Of a stretch of DNA of 33,216 nt, positions 10,320 through 23,700 are shown one piece after another. Source of the DNA: Phoronis australis (lineage: Eukaryota > Phoronida > Phoronidae); contig NMRA01000361.1 in NCBI GenBank assembly GCA_002633005.1, forward strand, positions 126,001-159,216, given 5' to 3'. A program made the translations under genes and the position numbers. The notes beneath the pieces are model-generated. The model worked only from the letters and a program-made list of their open reading frames with translations. It did not search any database and was not told the origin of the DNA. Each line of letters begins with the position of its first letter. The stretch's first letter is position 1.

Positions 10320-10642
10320 CAGAGAGAGGGGGGAGAGGTATTAAGGGAGGAAAGGGAGAGAGAGGAGAGAGAGAAATCGAGAGAGAGAGAGANNNNNNNN
10401 NNNNNNNNNNNNNNNNNNNNNNNNNNNNNNNNNNNNNNNNNNNNNNNNNNNNNNNNNNNNNNNNNNNNNNNNNNNNNNNNNNNNNNNNNNNNNNNNNNNN
10501 NNNNNNNNNNNNNNNNNNNNNNNNNNNNNNNNNNNNNNNNNNNNNNNNNNNNNNNNNNNNNNNNNNNNNNNNNNNNNNNNNNNNNNNNNNNNNNNNNNNN
10601 NNNNNNNGAGAGAGAGAGAGAGAGAGTGAGAGAGAGAGAGGT
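10320..10642. repeat. (GA)n microsatellite interrupted by an assembly gap
   Basis: Purine-rich GA repeats occupy about 10320-10392 and 10608-10640. Bases 10393-10607 are 215 N. The gap is most simply explained by failure to assemble through the repeat, so its true length is uncertain. Predicted Arg/Glu open frames across it are artefacts. Confidence 0.97.
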
Positions 10643-11748
10643 CAGATTGTGGTTAGGGGTGACTGGGCATAGGTCATCACTGGAATGAACCAGAATACAC
10701 GTTAACGCGAATACACTCAGACAATTTCTTGGGGAGTGCCACCAAGTTCTGTCGCATGCCTCGTAGCCCGTGCTCTCCTTATTGCTCGTCAAATACGTAC
10801 AGTGTATGTATGCGCTCATCCCTTGGAGAATTCCTGATTTGTAAAAGCGTCTTGCAACTTAACAGTTAACTCAAAATGAGCGCTATTTGTGCATTTAGAT
10901 ATTACATCGCGTTGCCATGTGATAGCTCAACACTTACGTGCAAGATTTTTGATTTACATGTTTATGTAAACTACAACTGGTTCATAGACGATATTTGACC
11001 ATTATGTGTTGGTGTACTCTAGTGCAGGATGAAATTTGGTGAAGCTATATCATCCTACGCGTAAAAGCAAAGTTTACTAGGTGATATTATCATTCTGAAA
11101 TAACCCCCGGAGAAGACGACATTTCCGTGCATTTTGAAGTAGAATGGTGAAATTCGTGCAGCTCTATGTCATTTACATTTACCCAGCCACGGGGCAGCGA
11201 CTGGAAACCTGGGCACTCATTTTAAACAAGAGATTTTGAAAATGCCCCTTAGACAGCGTACCAGAAACCCAGGAATCGCACCCTTTCAAAATTTACCTCT
11301 TAAACCCATCACCCGAATAAAGTGAACGTGCCGCAAACTGACCCTAATAGTGTAAGTCGTGACCTTCGGCTTCATATTCATTCTCGTAAATAGACGAATT
11401 TAACCGACGTTTCCGGCACGATGTACATTTTACTCATTTCAAGATGCTGCTGTTTTCAGTTCCCTCGCATTTCTCCGGAATAAAAACACAACAAGTGGTA
11501 GGGGTGTAGGTGGAGGTAAAGTGAGTGTCGACAGAAGATGATGGGGGAGTAACACTGGTATCGACCTTGGGGCGAACGTGCACGGTGGCGGAGGCGAGAC
11601 TGAAGTCTCTCTTTTCTCCGCCTACCTATGTATTTTACAGTTTTGCTGTTAAACAGTATGAATTACAGATTTCTCTAAAATGAAAAATGCCTCAACAAAC
11701 GAGCTTTGATTGCCTTAATGGCTTAAATTTGGTCTTCTGTATTTGCAG
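10643..11748. other. Upstream intron or 5' region of the SLC43 gene
   Basis: No exon encoding the expected N-terminal membrane segments of an SLC43 protein was found. The next exon (11749) starts in phase 2, so at least one coding exon ending two bases into a codon must lie upstream. Confidence 0.5.
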
Positions 11749-11795
11749 CGCCATGTTCGTCCCTTCTACATTGCTGGTGTCTTTCTCCAACCCAG
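11749..11795 (+). CDS. SLC43 exon a (47 nt)
   Basis: The acceptor TTTGCAG and donor GTATGT bound a 47-nt micro-exon. With the flanking phases it encodes AMFVPSTLLVSFSNP, the hydrophobic helix-3 region that in relatives precedes the loop before helix 4. The first base completes a codon begun in an unseen upstream exon. The last base, G, joins AG of the next exon to give Glu. It is too short to stand alone; support comes from phase and its position in the protein. Confidence 0.75.
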
Positions 11796-14700
11796 GTATG
11801 TTTTGGTAGAGTTCTCAGCGGCAATGTACGACCAAGCGTTGTTTTACGAAACCATTATCACTCGTCAAGTGTATTTTTGAACTTTCAAAGTGAATAAGTT
11901 TGCTTTTAGATTGGATATTTCTGATAAACGTAGTTAGGTCACGCCTACTATAGTTCCTGAGTTGCGTAGTCCCATAAGAGCAAAGCCAGTGGCAAGTGTG
12001 TTACAGTAACGGATTCTCTGTTACCATGCGCGCATCCAGGATGGCTCGGGGGGCTCGAACGAGCCCACTTATTTGGCGAAGTGGGCAAAAAGGTCCGCCT
12101 CAGAGAAACAAAAAGTCCGAAACAGTAGAAAACGAGACAAAGGCGGAAAATACCAAAATGCGGCGAATGCACAATTCATAACTCTGAACGTATCCCGTTT
12201 TTTTTTAAAAAGGTCCACGTTCTCAAAAATTCGAGCCCCCTATTTTTAGGGTGAGTGCACCCATGGCTACATGTATGTTGTAACAGTATAGCCTTTGAGT
12301 CCATTTCTAGAATACGCCAACCCATTTTCATAGAACGAATCATGGTGGGGGAAAACCTCGTCAACGCAATTTGACCTCACTTGAAAGTTTCTTTAGTTTC
12401 CACTGGTGCTTTACTGTTAAGAGTCATGGGTTGTCAGCTAGGTTTTTGAAAGCGAGATATTATGACAGGAGACACAATAAGGTATATTTAGGAACCTTAT
12501 GAAGGGGAACTTTTTTCATTTTGTGCTTATTTATCTATAGATACTCGACAATGATGTACAGTATATCCAGGCGTATATTCGTCTGATAGTGAAGCTCGCT
12601 AAATCGTTATGCTTTTTTTCAGCGACAAACGGTTTTTCTCGTTCCTTCTCCACCTCGTTGGTCTGCATGGCAGGTGCTCCAAACTCATAATAAAACCTTC
12701 TTTTAAAACGCTTTCGTTCACAACCAATATTTTCTGAACGAAGATGGCGAACTAGCCTTGAGTTTACATGTTACTGTAACCCGATTGGCTGGGATTATTA
12801 GTTTGATTGACATGTTGGAAATATCTATTATCTCGTTGATAGTTTCACACAGGAAAGAAAATCGACTGGCATAGCCTGTCAATGTGTCGACGTGGCGTGC
12901 CTTCCATTTGAATGGTACCCTAATGTATCGCATTAAATTTCGTTGATGTTCGCGAAACAGTTTCGGCTTACTGAAGATTTGACGGAAGGCTACGTATTTT
13001 AATTCGAAGCGGTATCATAATTCGCCGAGTTTGTAAAACGCTTGTTTAAGTGATAACATTTCCATGTTTTAACAACATTTTGGCGCCTGTTGTAACCGAG
13101 CGAGATATGTGAGCACTTTGACCAAATGTTCTGAAATCTTTTGGTGTAATTCTGAATCGTTGCTAATGAAAGCACTTGTTGTAGAGATCTCATGGTTGCT
13201 GTATCCCACCACAGTAATGATCGGTGTATCAGGAATGCTCATATTTATGACTGACCTTCAGATGGCCAACTTTTTTAAGAAGCGTGCCACGTTTGTGACC
13301 CTGTTTGTCGGTGCTTACTACAGCAGCACTGTCGTCTTTTTCATCATGAAGGTATTTTCATCAAAGCTAAAATCTTTAACATTATTAATTTTGAGAAATT
13401 CGCCGCATGTAAATCAATGTCTTGCTCATCAAGTTTGTGCTTGTGAAGGTCTTTCAACTTAATTAAATAAAGCCATGTAGGTTACTGAACTCTTTTAATT
13501 CATTACAGTTTAACCTAAAAGCGAATTCTAAGGCTAGCCCTAAACGGAATATATATATATGGCCAGCGGCTATACGAAATATTGTTATTTGCGATGAGAA
13601 TATGACGTCATGGTAACATTAACAGCTTGACCAAATTTCATTCGTTACAAACATTCAATTTGAATTCTCAACACGCTGTTACAGTTCCCTAAATTGTATT
13701 TTTTATGCAATTCTGAAATCATTTCATAACGTTCATAAAAGTCCCAATATTCTATGTAACTTTACACGAACTTGAATCAATGTTTCATACTTTCTAACAA
13801 CGTTTCTGATTTATTTTCGATCCACGCCAAAACACTGGGTCCAGGCATTTTGCATAAAGAACCTCTGAAAAAGCGGTGTGCTAACTGAATGGTACAGACA
13901 TTTGAGGAAATTCACTTGATATTCACACGTTTTTGGATTTTGTCAAAATTTCGCCTCTGAAATCGTTGTACGATTTGTGAATAATGGCTTTTTCACAAAC
14001 AAGTAATTAGGGCAAATTTTGATGTTTGTCGTGACTTATCCATGATATGTAACGAATAATTTACTGACAAGTTCCTCCATTTTATAGGAAAAATGCTTGT
14101 TATTCTTTCAACAGATCGCGAGTGATGGTTGCGCCATTCATTACCCGTTCATGTTCCTGACCATGGGGATGGTACAGTATTTAATTAGCACCATGGCTTT
14201 TCTGCCCAAGACGCGAGCCAACTGGCCACTTCTTCCCAAAAATTCACCTTTTGGACGGCGCTCCAGTTCCAGCAGTACGCAGAGTACTCTATCAGACAAA
14301 AGGGTTAAAGGTGCATAAAATCTATATTTAACTTCACTGCTCTTCTTGAAGGGCTTTTTACACTACAAGAATGCATGGGTATAAGGTCAAAAGGCATAGC
14401 TAGTTTAGTGCCCGGAATTTAATCTTCTTTGTGGAAATCGAAATTAATTTGGCGTTGTCTCTATTATTCTGTGCTCGAGTGAATAATGGCTTTCGCAGAT
14501 ACCTGTCTAATCCTAGTTTTCACAGATTTCCAACAGGGTGCAAATTAATGCGTTAAGAAGAAACAGATGTGTTGAATCTTAATCTAAATAATTTGAAAAG
14601 TAAGGAAAGTTGAAAACAAGAAAATATGAAAGAGAAACACAACAACACCTAGTTGACATTAATTCCGTGTTCGTATATATCGCTGCCAAATTTTATGATA

Positions 14701-17700
14701 ATGAATATTTAATCGAACGGGAGAGGCCGGGAGTTTACTAGAGGGTAGTTGTGAAATTTTTACGATGGGAAAAAGTATCGTCTGCTTTGCTGGAGGGACT
14801 GTTGGTCGCCCCTTTTTTTCCTCCTCATTGGAGTCAGTTCTACTAAATATTGTGAGCAACATTCGATACGAACCATGTGAATTTGAAAGTGTATAATCAA
14901 GACGTTTTCTTTCTTTTGAAGTGAAATTGGGCACAACGCCATTTTGCACAGTCCTCCTTTCCTGTCCATTCTTGAGTCAAGTCGTTTGGTATGCAACTCT
15001 TGACTTCCGATTGGCCATTTACAAGGTTACTGAATCAAAACGGTTGTATGATATCAACAGAGTATCTCAAGGTAGGTCCTACACCGTTTCAAAAGTCATA
15101 AAACATCTGATTTAAACTTTCTGCATGTTGATCATAAAGTTGTTTAAGTATTACCATGGGCATTAATTCGCATTTAAGTCTATGTTGTACTCGATCGAAA
15201 GCTTTTGAAAAGTCAATGAATGCATACAAAATTCTATCACCTTCTTCGCTTATAGCATGAAGCACTAACAAAATACCTGATCCACTGGAGACTTAATGGA
15301 ATCCTGCTTGGGCTTCAAAACGTAAACCATTTATACCGTCGGCTATTCAGAATTCTTGCGAATATCTTTCCTATGCTGTGCTCGACGCTTAGCTTAACGC
15401 CAAGTCGCATTTGGCGGCCTGGCAAAAATCTGAAGTCGCCATAACCCGAATGAAGTCTGAGGTTGGCGATCCGGCGTAAAACATGTCGACTAAAAAAGGT
15501 CGTACGCCCTGTAACGTTGCTCATTCTCTGTATCATACGTGCATTCATTCTCTAACTCAATTCCTCCCGCCGACGAACGAACATGGAACGCAGAGTAGCA
15601 GACGCATACGGTAACACTAATGGCGCGTACCTCACGGATCTGGTTTCACGCAATAAACGGAACAATTGTGAATCAAAGGTAATGAATCAAGGAAAACTAT
15701 TAGTAAAGTTTGGAAGTCAACACGAACTTTGAAACAAATTTGGGAGAAATTATTGTATGACTTTGATATTCGCAGTGTTGGCTTGGAATTTTTCCCAGGT
15801 TGCCAAACACAATCTGAGGTCCCATCGAGCATTGAGCGCTGCGATGGCTGGCACGAGTGAAATATTTCATGGAAGGGGATTGTTTCCCCTTTGAAGGCAG
15901 TTTCGATCATTTTGACATAGCTTTGCTTATTACAAACTTTTTAGTGGCTTTCTCGTCAAGTGTAAAATTCATAAAAACAGAAGAATTCAAACCGGAAGTG
16001 TGACGCTAGCCATTTTCAGTTCGCGATCATAGGTGGCGGTCAACATTTTTCTCGTTTCGGCCTCGAAAAAAACAGATGTAGGCAATTCCACGGTGTATGA
16101 AGAACGTCAAATGAATAGTATACTCGGCCAAAGACTTTTTAAAAATGCTTAAAGTCTAACTGATTCCAAATTGTTTCCCGTGCAGTCGGCCATTTAAATT
16201 CGAGCAAAATTTATCAAATCAGCACTTTTCAACGCACACCCACCACTCACATATGAGTACTATGAATTGAGAGACAGTGCATTCAAACTGCTAAAACCCT
16301 CCAGATTATAGAAATTAGGTGAAAAGTGGGTGCCAACCAAACAGATTTCTTAAAATTCGAACTGTATCAAGGATTCCTGAATTTCGTGCTTAGTTTTAGC
16401 TTTCTGCTTGCAAGTGCTGAAGGTTTAAGAAAAACCAGCAAAAATGGGTCAACGACAACAACTAGCATTCAAAACAAATTCCAACGCGCTTAACGATACA
16501 GAATTTCAAGCCGATCCAGCAGGTGTCATTTTAATGAATTTCGGGGATTTCATCTACAGTGCAGCCGTCGTGTTTCAATTGCATTATGGGACAGTTTGTG
16601 GCTCCAGAACATCCGCTGACATCAGGTAACAATATGACAGAAAGCAACACTTGTCACTTCAGCAAGCATCAGAGAATAGAAAGCAGTGTTGCTATGCAAC
16701 AGTTTTTTGTTGGTGCGAGCACGACAAAGAAACCATCATAAAAAGCCAGTCTCAAAATGCGTCGCATTAATATACGTCGTGCTGGCAATCACATGTGAAG
16801 TTAAATCTTGTATCCCATACGCAAGTCCACGGTTCCTCCACCATCTTGAAGTAATTTGGCAGAGCTCGAACTAAAGTCCCAAAGTACATTAAACTAACTC
16901 GTGAGTTGCATGTCAGCTACCTCGTCGCAGCGCCTCTGTTCTCATGTGAGGGTGTTGCGAACTTAAAGGAGAATGCCACCCCAAAAAACAACCTATTTTG
17001 TATCAATTTAGATCGAGTAGTTCTACTCGATAACGGCACGTTCGGTTGCGTTACCTGACACCTGACGGCAGACGGAGGTGTTGAAATTATCCAATGACGT
17101 CATTGGTTTCACACGCAGTCTGTTCAGCAGTTCACAACACGGGTTACTGGTGTCAGCTTATCGCTTGAATTCATCGTTTAACACCAATAAATCATCAAAC
17201 TTCGACGTAAAACCCTTAAAAATACACCGAGTTCTTATAAAAACGGTGTTTTATTTCACTGTTACGGATTTATTGGTATTTGGACACACCGTAGCCTACA
17301 AAGTTCGGCAGCCCAATTTACCAAGGTCCGTAGCAGGAGGTTGGGGTCTGTTCGGAGATAAATTCGAATTATTCCTCCATGAAATACAAACAAGAAAACC
17401 TAGATCTGTGTTGTTTAAACTTGTGATTTTTTGATGAGTTCTATTGAAACGCTTGTTACCCAGGCCAGTGGCTCGGAACCCGATCAGGCCCGTCGCGGCC
17501 GGACTGACTCGTTATCCCGGCCAGTGGCTTGGAACCCGATCAGGCCCGTCGCGGCCGCCAGGACTGGCAGGAACATAAACCAGCTTGAGTTGGAAACTAA
17601 ACCTCCAGTCACGAAAAGACTATAATAGTGAGGCAAAGAAATAATGTACTCGTAATTATTTATGTGAATTAGCCACGAAACTGCTTACTACTTACTTGTC

Positions 17701-20700
17701 AGGGGCCGCAAAGTCGGGTTCCCCATCCACAGACCGTCAAGGCAAAGGTTGCACAGTAACAATGATTTGAATAATGTATTTGTATTTCTAAACAAAGGTT
17801 TCTCTAACATGTGACCATAGCATATAAAATCGAGTTATTGTTTCACAACACTGAATTATCATGCGCTCACACGGCCTCAGTGCCCGGTCAATTTTCCTTT
17901 ATTACCGGCATCAAAAGCCGGTAACGCAGTGGTTTATTCATTGCTGGCTTCTCAACATTTGCACTCGCAAATGCTCCAAAGGCATTACATCTAATGACAC
18001 GTAGACTTTAATTGTTTCATTTTTATATAAGCATTGGTTATGATGAAAATAATTCATTTTGAAACAGAACGCAGAATAATAAATGTCTACATGGCACCTC
18101 GCCCGGCACCAATTCCGACTTAGTCAAGAGCTCATCCGACGAAGACTTCATGGGTCAGATCGTTAGGTTTCACAGGCTATCAGTTCGAACCAGAATACAC
18201 TGATCAAGAAATACTAGAGAGGCGCCGTGAACATGCACAGGCAACGGAGCGTATGGATAGTTCTTTGGTTAGCCGGAATTTGTCAGAGAAATCACTGTCG
18301 ACGAAATACCGGCCACAGACACGGAGATGTTTCACGGTCTCATAACTTGCTATTAACAGCGTACCTTTCATTCTTCACTACCGCAAGCCACTTCCTAAGC
18401 ATTTCGGGCTCTCGAGGAAGTCGAAAAAATGACATGCCAGCTTTCTTCGCAGCTTCATATTTCGGGCAAGCGGGAACGATTCACCGCAATATAGCACGGC
18501 ATTCACTCTGCAGACGAACCACTGACGTGGCTGCGTTGTTTCTCACCTTCCTCACAGGTTAACGCGACACCTCTCGGCAAGGTGGGGTCGACCGTATAAG
18601 AGGCGATGTGGATATAGACCGATTAAGACGGTAAAAAAAACTAATTAAATCGGGTGGTATTCTCCTTTAAAGGTGGGCAACAACGAGCGTGTGACTTACT
18701 TTTAAAGGTGAAGCATTTAATATACGTCGCATATACGTCATACGCCGTCTACACGCGAGGGTAAAACGTTATGAGACACTGGGGTGCCTTTGCAGCCCAT
18801 GGCGTTGTTGGTCAATAGTTAGGTTCAATGATTCGACTACAGCGCTTGACCACGGGTGTGGACTACGAGCTATACGAGCTGAAAACTGCCGCTGTGACCA
18901 ATTCGCACTGTGTATCTGGTCGTCTGAATTGCTGTAGTGTATTGGTAGTATCACCTACGGTTTCTCGCATCATTCAAGCAAATGCCATGCTGTTTCATAC
19001 CGAGGCTGAAAATCGTTCGAGATCTCGGCCACTGATCACTGTTATCTGATCATAATAGCGAGAAAAATACAGGTTACACGAATCGACGGACATTTCCAGG
19101 ACTTGTTCAGCATCTCTGAGCGGACTCCACGCTTGCGGGCACAGACAAAATTTTGTGTCCCTAGCCAGCTCAACCTTGAACAATTCTGCCACTATTATTA
19201 AATTGATAGGCCTATCTAGTATAGCAAGAAAAATATACCAAATTCCCAAAAAACGCCTTAAAAAGTAATGTCTTTCTCCCCCCCCTCCCCCCCCCTCCTC
19301 TTGTTTAAAACATCTGTGGAACGTGAACATGTTGAATGTCCTACACTTTGTCACTTCAAAGCTAAATCCATTAGTACCAGCGGCCCTGCCGCGTGGGAAC
19401 TGTTCGATGTTCTGGACAACTTCAGAACACGAAACAGTTAGTACATTCAAATCAGGTGAGTGCTGTTGCCTTAGTCGCTATGTTTACCCTGACCAGTCTG
19501 ATTGTCAGCGACAGAACCTATGATTGATTGCATCGCGAACAGGTACGCCTGGATAATTATCGCCATAAAAACCATGCCACCTTTGCGGCGTAATGCACCA
19601 CTTTACATTATCAAATGAGTATCACTAAAACGAAAGGTATCTTTTAATGGGGAACGTAACCGTGTAGGCCTACGTGTTTTACAATCAGTTTTCTTAGATC
19701 GTAAGGAAATGAAGATCCGTATCATTTGTGTGTGTGGTAGCCTACCGCGCACAATATGACGGTCTTATTGTTGGTGCACCACCAGATTTCGAAAAAGGAA
19801 AACTTCTAGTTTATTCGCCACCTAAAACAAAACTCTAAAATCAGGTTACTCAGTCACACGTCAAACGTTTTCATATTAGGTAAAATAAGGATTTATGTCC
19901 CTCAAAACAGGCCATGGTTCTGTACATCAATCTGATGTTGACGAGGTTGGCCAACCTTTCCAAGAATGAAATTATTCACAGGTGGTCTCTCTCAATTTAT
20001 TTTAATGGTCAAAAACAAACTTTGTTAATCAGCTTACTACCTGATTTCCATATTTAGACGTGAAGACCTTTTTTCAAAGGCCATTCTATTAGTTAATTGT
20101 GTCAAATGAAAAAATTCAATACCCCATACATTGCAAAACCATTATCAGTTCATCCCAGAAGAGGCGGAAGAGAGTATGCTGAGTGGAGGTATAATTTGAA
20201 GTGTATATTAAACGTTTCGATAATTAATGATTTTTGTTACAGCATGACGTTTGCATTACTGTGTACATCTTTATAAATGACCTCGATGTGCAATCGAGCG
20301 ATATGAACGTCTTGCCTCAAGGCTCACGTCTGACGCAGTGGAAAGAACAAACATTAATTTACGTGTTTAACCACGGGAATTGATTACATATTATAAAACA
20401 TGGAACAATGTATTTGCTCCCAATCGAGCTATTGTGATTTACTTATGCTTAGGTAAAAAGCAAATTTGTTTTGGACCGTGGTTGTTTTTAAAAAGTGATA
20501 CAATGATGCGGTATTTTAGTTCTTTATATTTTCAAAAAAAATTGTTTCCTCATATATGCTAAAGTGGTGATACAATGTTTTTTTCTTAGCTCAAACCTGG
20601 GTGGAGTTCAATAGCTGTCTCGCAGCGAGTATAATCCGGCCAAAATCATGTGCTCTCATTCAAAGTACACGGCAATATCTCACGAAGTCTTGATTTTCTG

Positions 20701-23700
20701 GCGAGTTCCTGGCGAGGTCCTAGCCATGTCCTAACCGGGTTCTAGCCAGGTCCTAGTTAGGTCTTAGTCAGGACTTAGGGTTATTGAGCTCTTCCCTAGC
20801 TTCAGTGATGCAGTGACGTTAATGGTTGCACTTATGTCGACCGGGAAGTGACATCATTGGCTGTACAGCGGCCAACTTCGCTCCCTCCACTAAAGAAAAC
20901 CTCCCTACGTGACTATTTTATAGTGATTGTACCTGCGTTAACAAGCCACTGTTTGAGGCTGTTGAAAATAATGAATGCTTGACAAAAGATGTGTAGGCGT
21001 GCAGTTTGTTATTTTTGCGGCTTCAAAAATGAGTCGGGCTCAGGTCAGAACGAAATATGTGTTTTTACCTTAAATTTACAATAAAACAATTTATTTCTTT
21101 AGGTTCACCCGATGATATCATATTTTACGGAGAGATGGGCGCCATATTCATTGTTCCAATATTTGGCCTGTTGGTTGACTTGAAGCGTTCGAGCTCCGGC
21201 CATGGAGGTAAAATTATCTCTTTCTCCATTTCTCTGGAAAAAACTAAATGATACGTTGAAAATGATTATTTCAGGAAAATAAAGTTTCTGATATCGCTGA
21301 TGAAACAAAATTCGTCCTTTTTACCTTACATGTTAACATCAACTGATTTCCATTGTATTGTTATTTTGGGAGTTAGTAGTTTGCGGCTCGCGTAAACCCA
21401 CAAAAAGCGCATTATAGACGTTTATAAGTCTACTATAATTCACAGGTTCCGGTGTTCGTACTCTTCTGCCTTTTATGATGGGAACGAGTTTGATGACCTT
21501 CCTCGGGCTAGTCATGGCTGTTCTGGACTGGCAGCCAAGATCTTCCGCTGTGAAATGGATAGAGTTAGTAATACAAGCCTTTATGAGGCCCGCCCTTACT
21601 GGAATCAGCGTTTCAAGTCTCACCGAACTGTACGTAAAACATTTGCACAACTAAAGTATCTTTGACAGGCTGTCGAGTTATGAAAACTGCCAAGTTGTGA
21701 AACTTATATATGCAATGTTCAAGCAGTTTATTATTTGGAAATGCACTTAAAACTGTATTTTTTTATGTTCGTCAGTTATTTCATACTGAATCGAATTCTA
21801 ATGTTTCTTAGCCTTACTCGTTGAAAAGAGGATAGTTCAGTGGTGTTGCACAATTGCACTGTCACCACAAAGTGGATTAAGAAGTAGTAGCGGTTGACTG
21901 ACGTAATCTCTTTAAAGAATACTGGATATTTCTACGGAACTTGTAGTCAATGGAACTTTTAAATGTTGCCCCAAGGTATTCAAAACATATAATTTGAGAG
22001 GCTGTGGGCCTAATCCTTTAAACACCGAGACTTTCCTGGCAACACGTTTTATAATCAAGTGTTCTGGTCTTGTCCTGTGACATCATCAGTTCCCAGACGA
22101 CCAACACAGCTGGCATGCACAGTATGCATCAAGAAACGTTCGTCTTACATACATATAGGCGGGTCTAGGGGATCGAGCAGAGTGCGCGAACATAAAACGT
22201 CATCAACTTGCCGTTTTGCGGGCTTGCAGGAACGTTTTTCCTTAAAAAAAACTGCGGCTTGGCCAGATGTGCGACATATTCCTGTACAACAATACTATAG
22301 AATAATTCACTTCTCCGTTAGGAGCATGCACGGCGCACAACTGGCTCCCGCTGTGTACAGCTACACCTTGGTGAAAGCCAGTGTGAAAGATACATAAACC
22401 GCTGCTTTTGTGCTACTATGTGCCGCCAAAATTCAGAACGAAAGTGAAAGTTGTTGTTTTTTGTTGGTGTACATTATCCGTTTCAAGACGTCATTCGTGT
22501 GAAGGTCGGGCGAGCCTGGACGGAGATTTAACGAAACTGGATGAAGCCAACCAGCCGAGCATCCAGAAACGGTTTTTAATGTGGTCTCGATACAGAATTT
22601 TCAAAAACTATGGGACTCTGCTCATACTTCTCACTGCACTCCTTTCATTTAATTTTGTAGGTTTCCCAACGAACATTTTGGTAAGTTATTTGGTGTAACC
22701 ATGGGCGTTTCTGGAGCTGTCAATTTTCTGAAGATTCCCGTCAGTCATCTGTGGTGGACTGTAGATGATACAACTGTTGTTTGGGTAAGTGATTTTTGAT
22801 CAAACCTGAAGTTCTTTGGTCTAAGCTGGGGCATGGTAACGATTCCGCCGTCAGACCGCTACTATTCCCGTCAATCCGTCGCCCAGAGATAATAGAAACG
22901 GGCTCTCAAATTTCTCGCTCGGATCACATACGCGGATTTAGAGGGTGGGGGCAGGGGGCCCGCTCCCCCCCCCTTTGGCAACCGCAAGCAAAATGAAACA
23001 GCAAGAGCGTGAAGCGTGAGGAAATATTGAGTTCAGCAACTAGGACCGGTAACGGATGAGGGGGGGCTCAGATCCCAGAGGAATGGTGTTCCCGTTTTTT
23101 TTTCACCGATAGATTTTCCGAGCGGAAATCCACATCCCGGCCCCCAAGTTTCGGGGCCCTGTGCACATTTAATCGCGCTTTGCCCAATTTCCCGAGACAA
23201 CATGTTGCCCCCCCCTTATGGTATCCTAGATCCGCCACTGGATCAGTTCACTTACATCTACTCCACTCTTACATGGCACTAGGCATACTCTACATAGATA
23301 AGGGTGGATCCAGGAATTGGGTTAGTTGTCAGGGTCATTGATCTGCGTTGTTCAAAATTAAGCGCATTTTAGCAACAAAGTTGACCGGTGCTCCTGTATC
23401 AAATATACTCACGTGGTCTTATTTGTACATTCGGAAACAGCCATACTTCTTCATATTTCTTTATATAATTTATTATCTGCATATGCCGGTACATACGTTT
23501 TCCTTGAATGTAGCACAGACCTCGAGACCAACAAATTCTCATTGAATTTGAGCCCTACACACTGTAGGTGTGCCAAGTCACCATTGCGGAAAACGCTTCC
23601 GTGTGAAGAGTAGAAGCATGGGAAATACCTCTACATGGCGACTTATTTGAAAAATTGAGTTCATGTTAGGAATTCCATGGCCGCCTTTTTGTCCTCCTCT

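Larger units (their letters stand above)
16963..18670 (-). mobile_element. Kolobok/T2-type DNA transposon, deleted copy
   Basis: The element at 16967-18666 (1700 bp) is bounded by TTAA on both sides (16963-16966 and 18667-18670). Left end TTAAAGGAGAATGCCACCC and the reverse complement of the right end, TTAAAGGAGAATACCACCC, differ at one of 19 positions. TTAA targets and a TTAAAGGRR-like start are hallmarks of the Kolobok superfamily, including the T2 MITEs of frogs. Near the right end the minus strand encodes a damaged THAP domain (18290-18480), as expected at the N-terminus of Kolobok transposases. The catalytic part was not found, so this is a non-autonomous internal-deletion copy. Inside are a 39-bp GC-rich direct repeat and two perfect palindromes. 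It sits in the long SLC43 intron. Confidence 0.82.

Noticed and set aside
10281-10819. Long Arg/Glu and Ser/Leu open frames across the N run
   Set aside because: These are artefacts of translating (GA)n and N bases.
17078-17434. 118-codon plus-strand frame inside the Kolobok-type element
   Set aside because: No motif, wrong strand for the transposase, and it includes the palindromic CRE; probably chance.
18227-18562. 111-codon plus-strand frame with a leader-like start
   Set aside because: It is the antisense shadow of the THAP-domain relic on the minus strand.
18995-19450. 151-codon minus-strand frame as a gene
   Set aside because: Only its first part matches a reverse transcriptase motif; the rest includes a poly-Gly run from the C-rich tract.
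22408-22698. 96-codon plus-strand frame overlapping the SLC43 exon at 22661
   Set aside because: The real exon uses another frame (FPNEHFG) fixed by family motif and splice phase.
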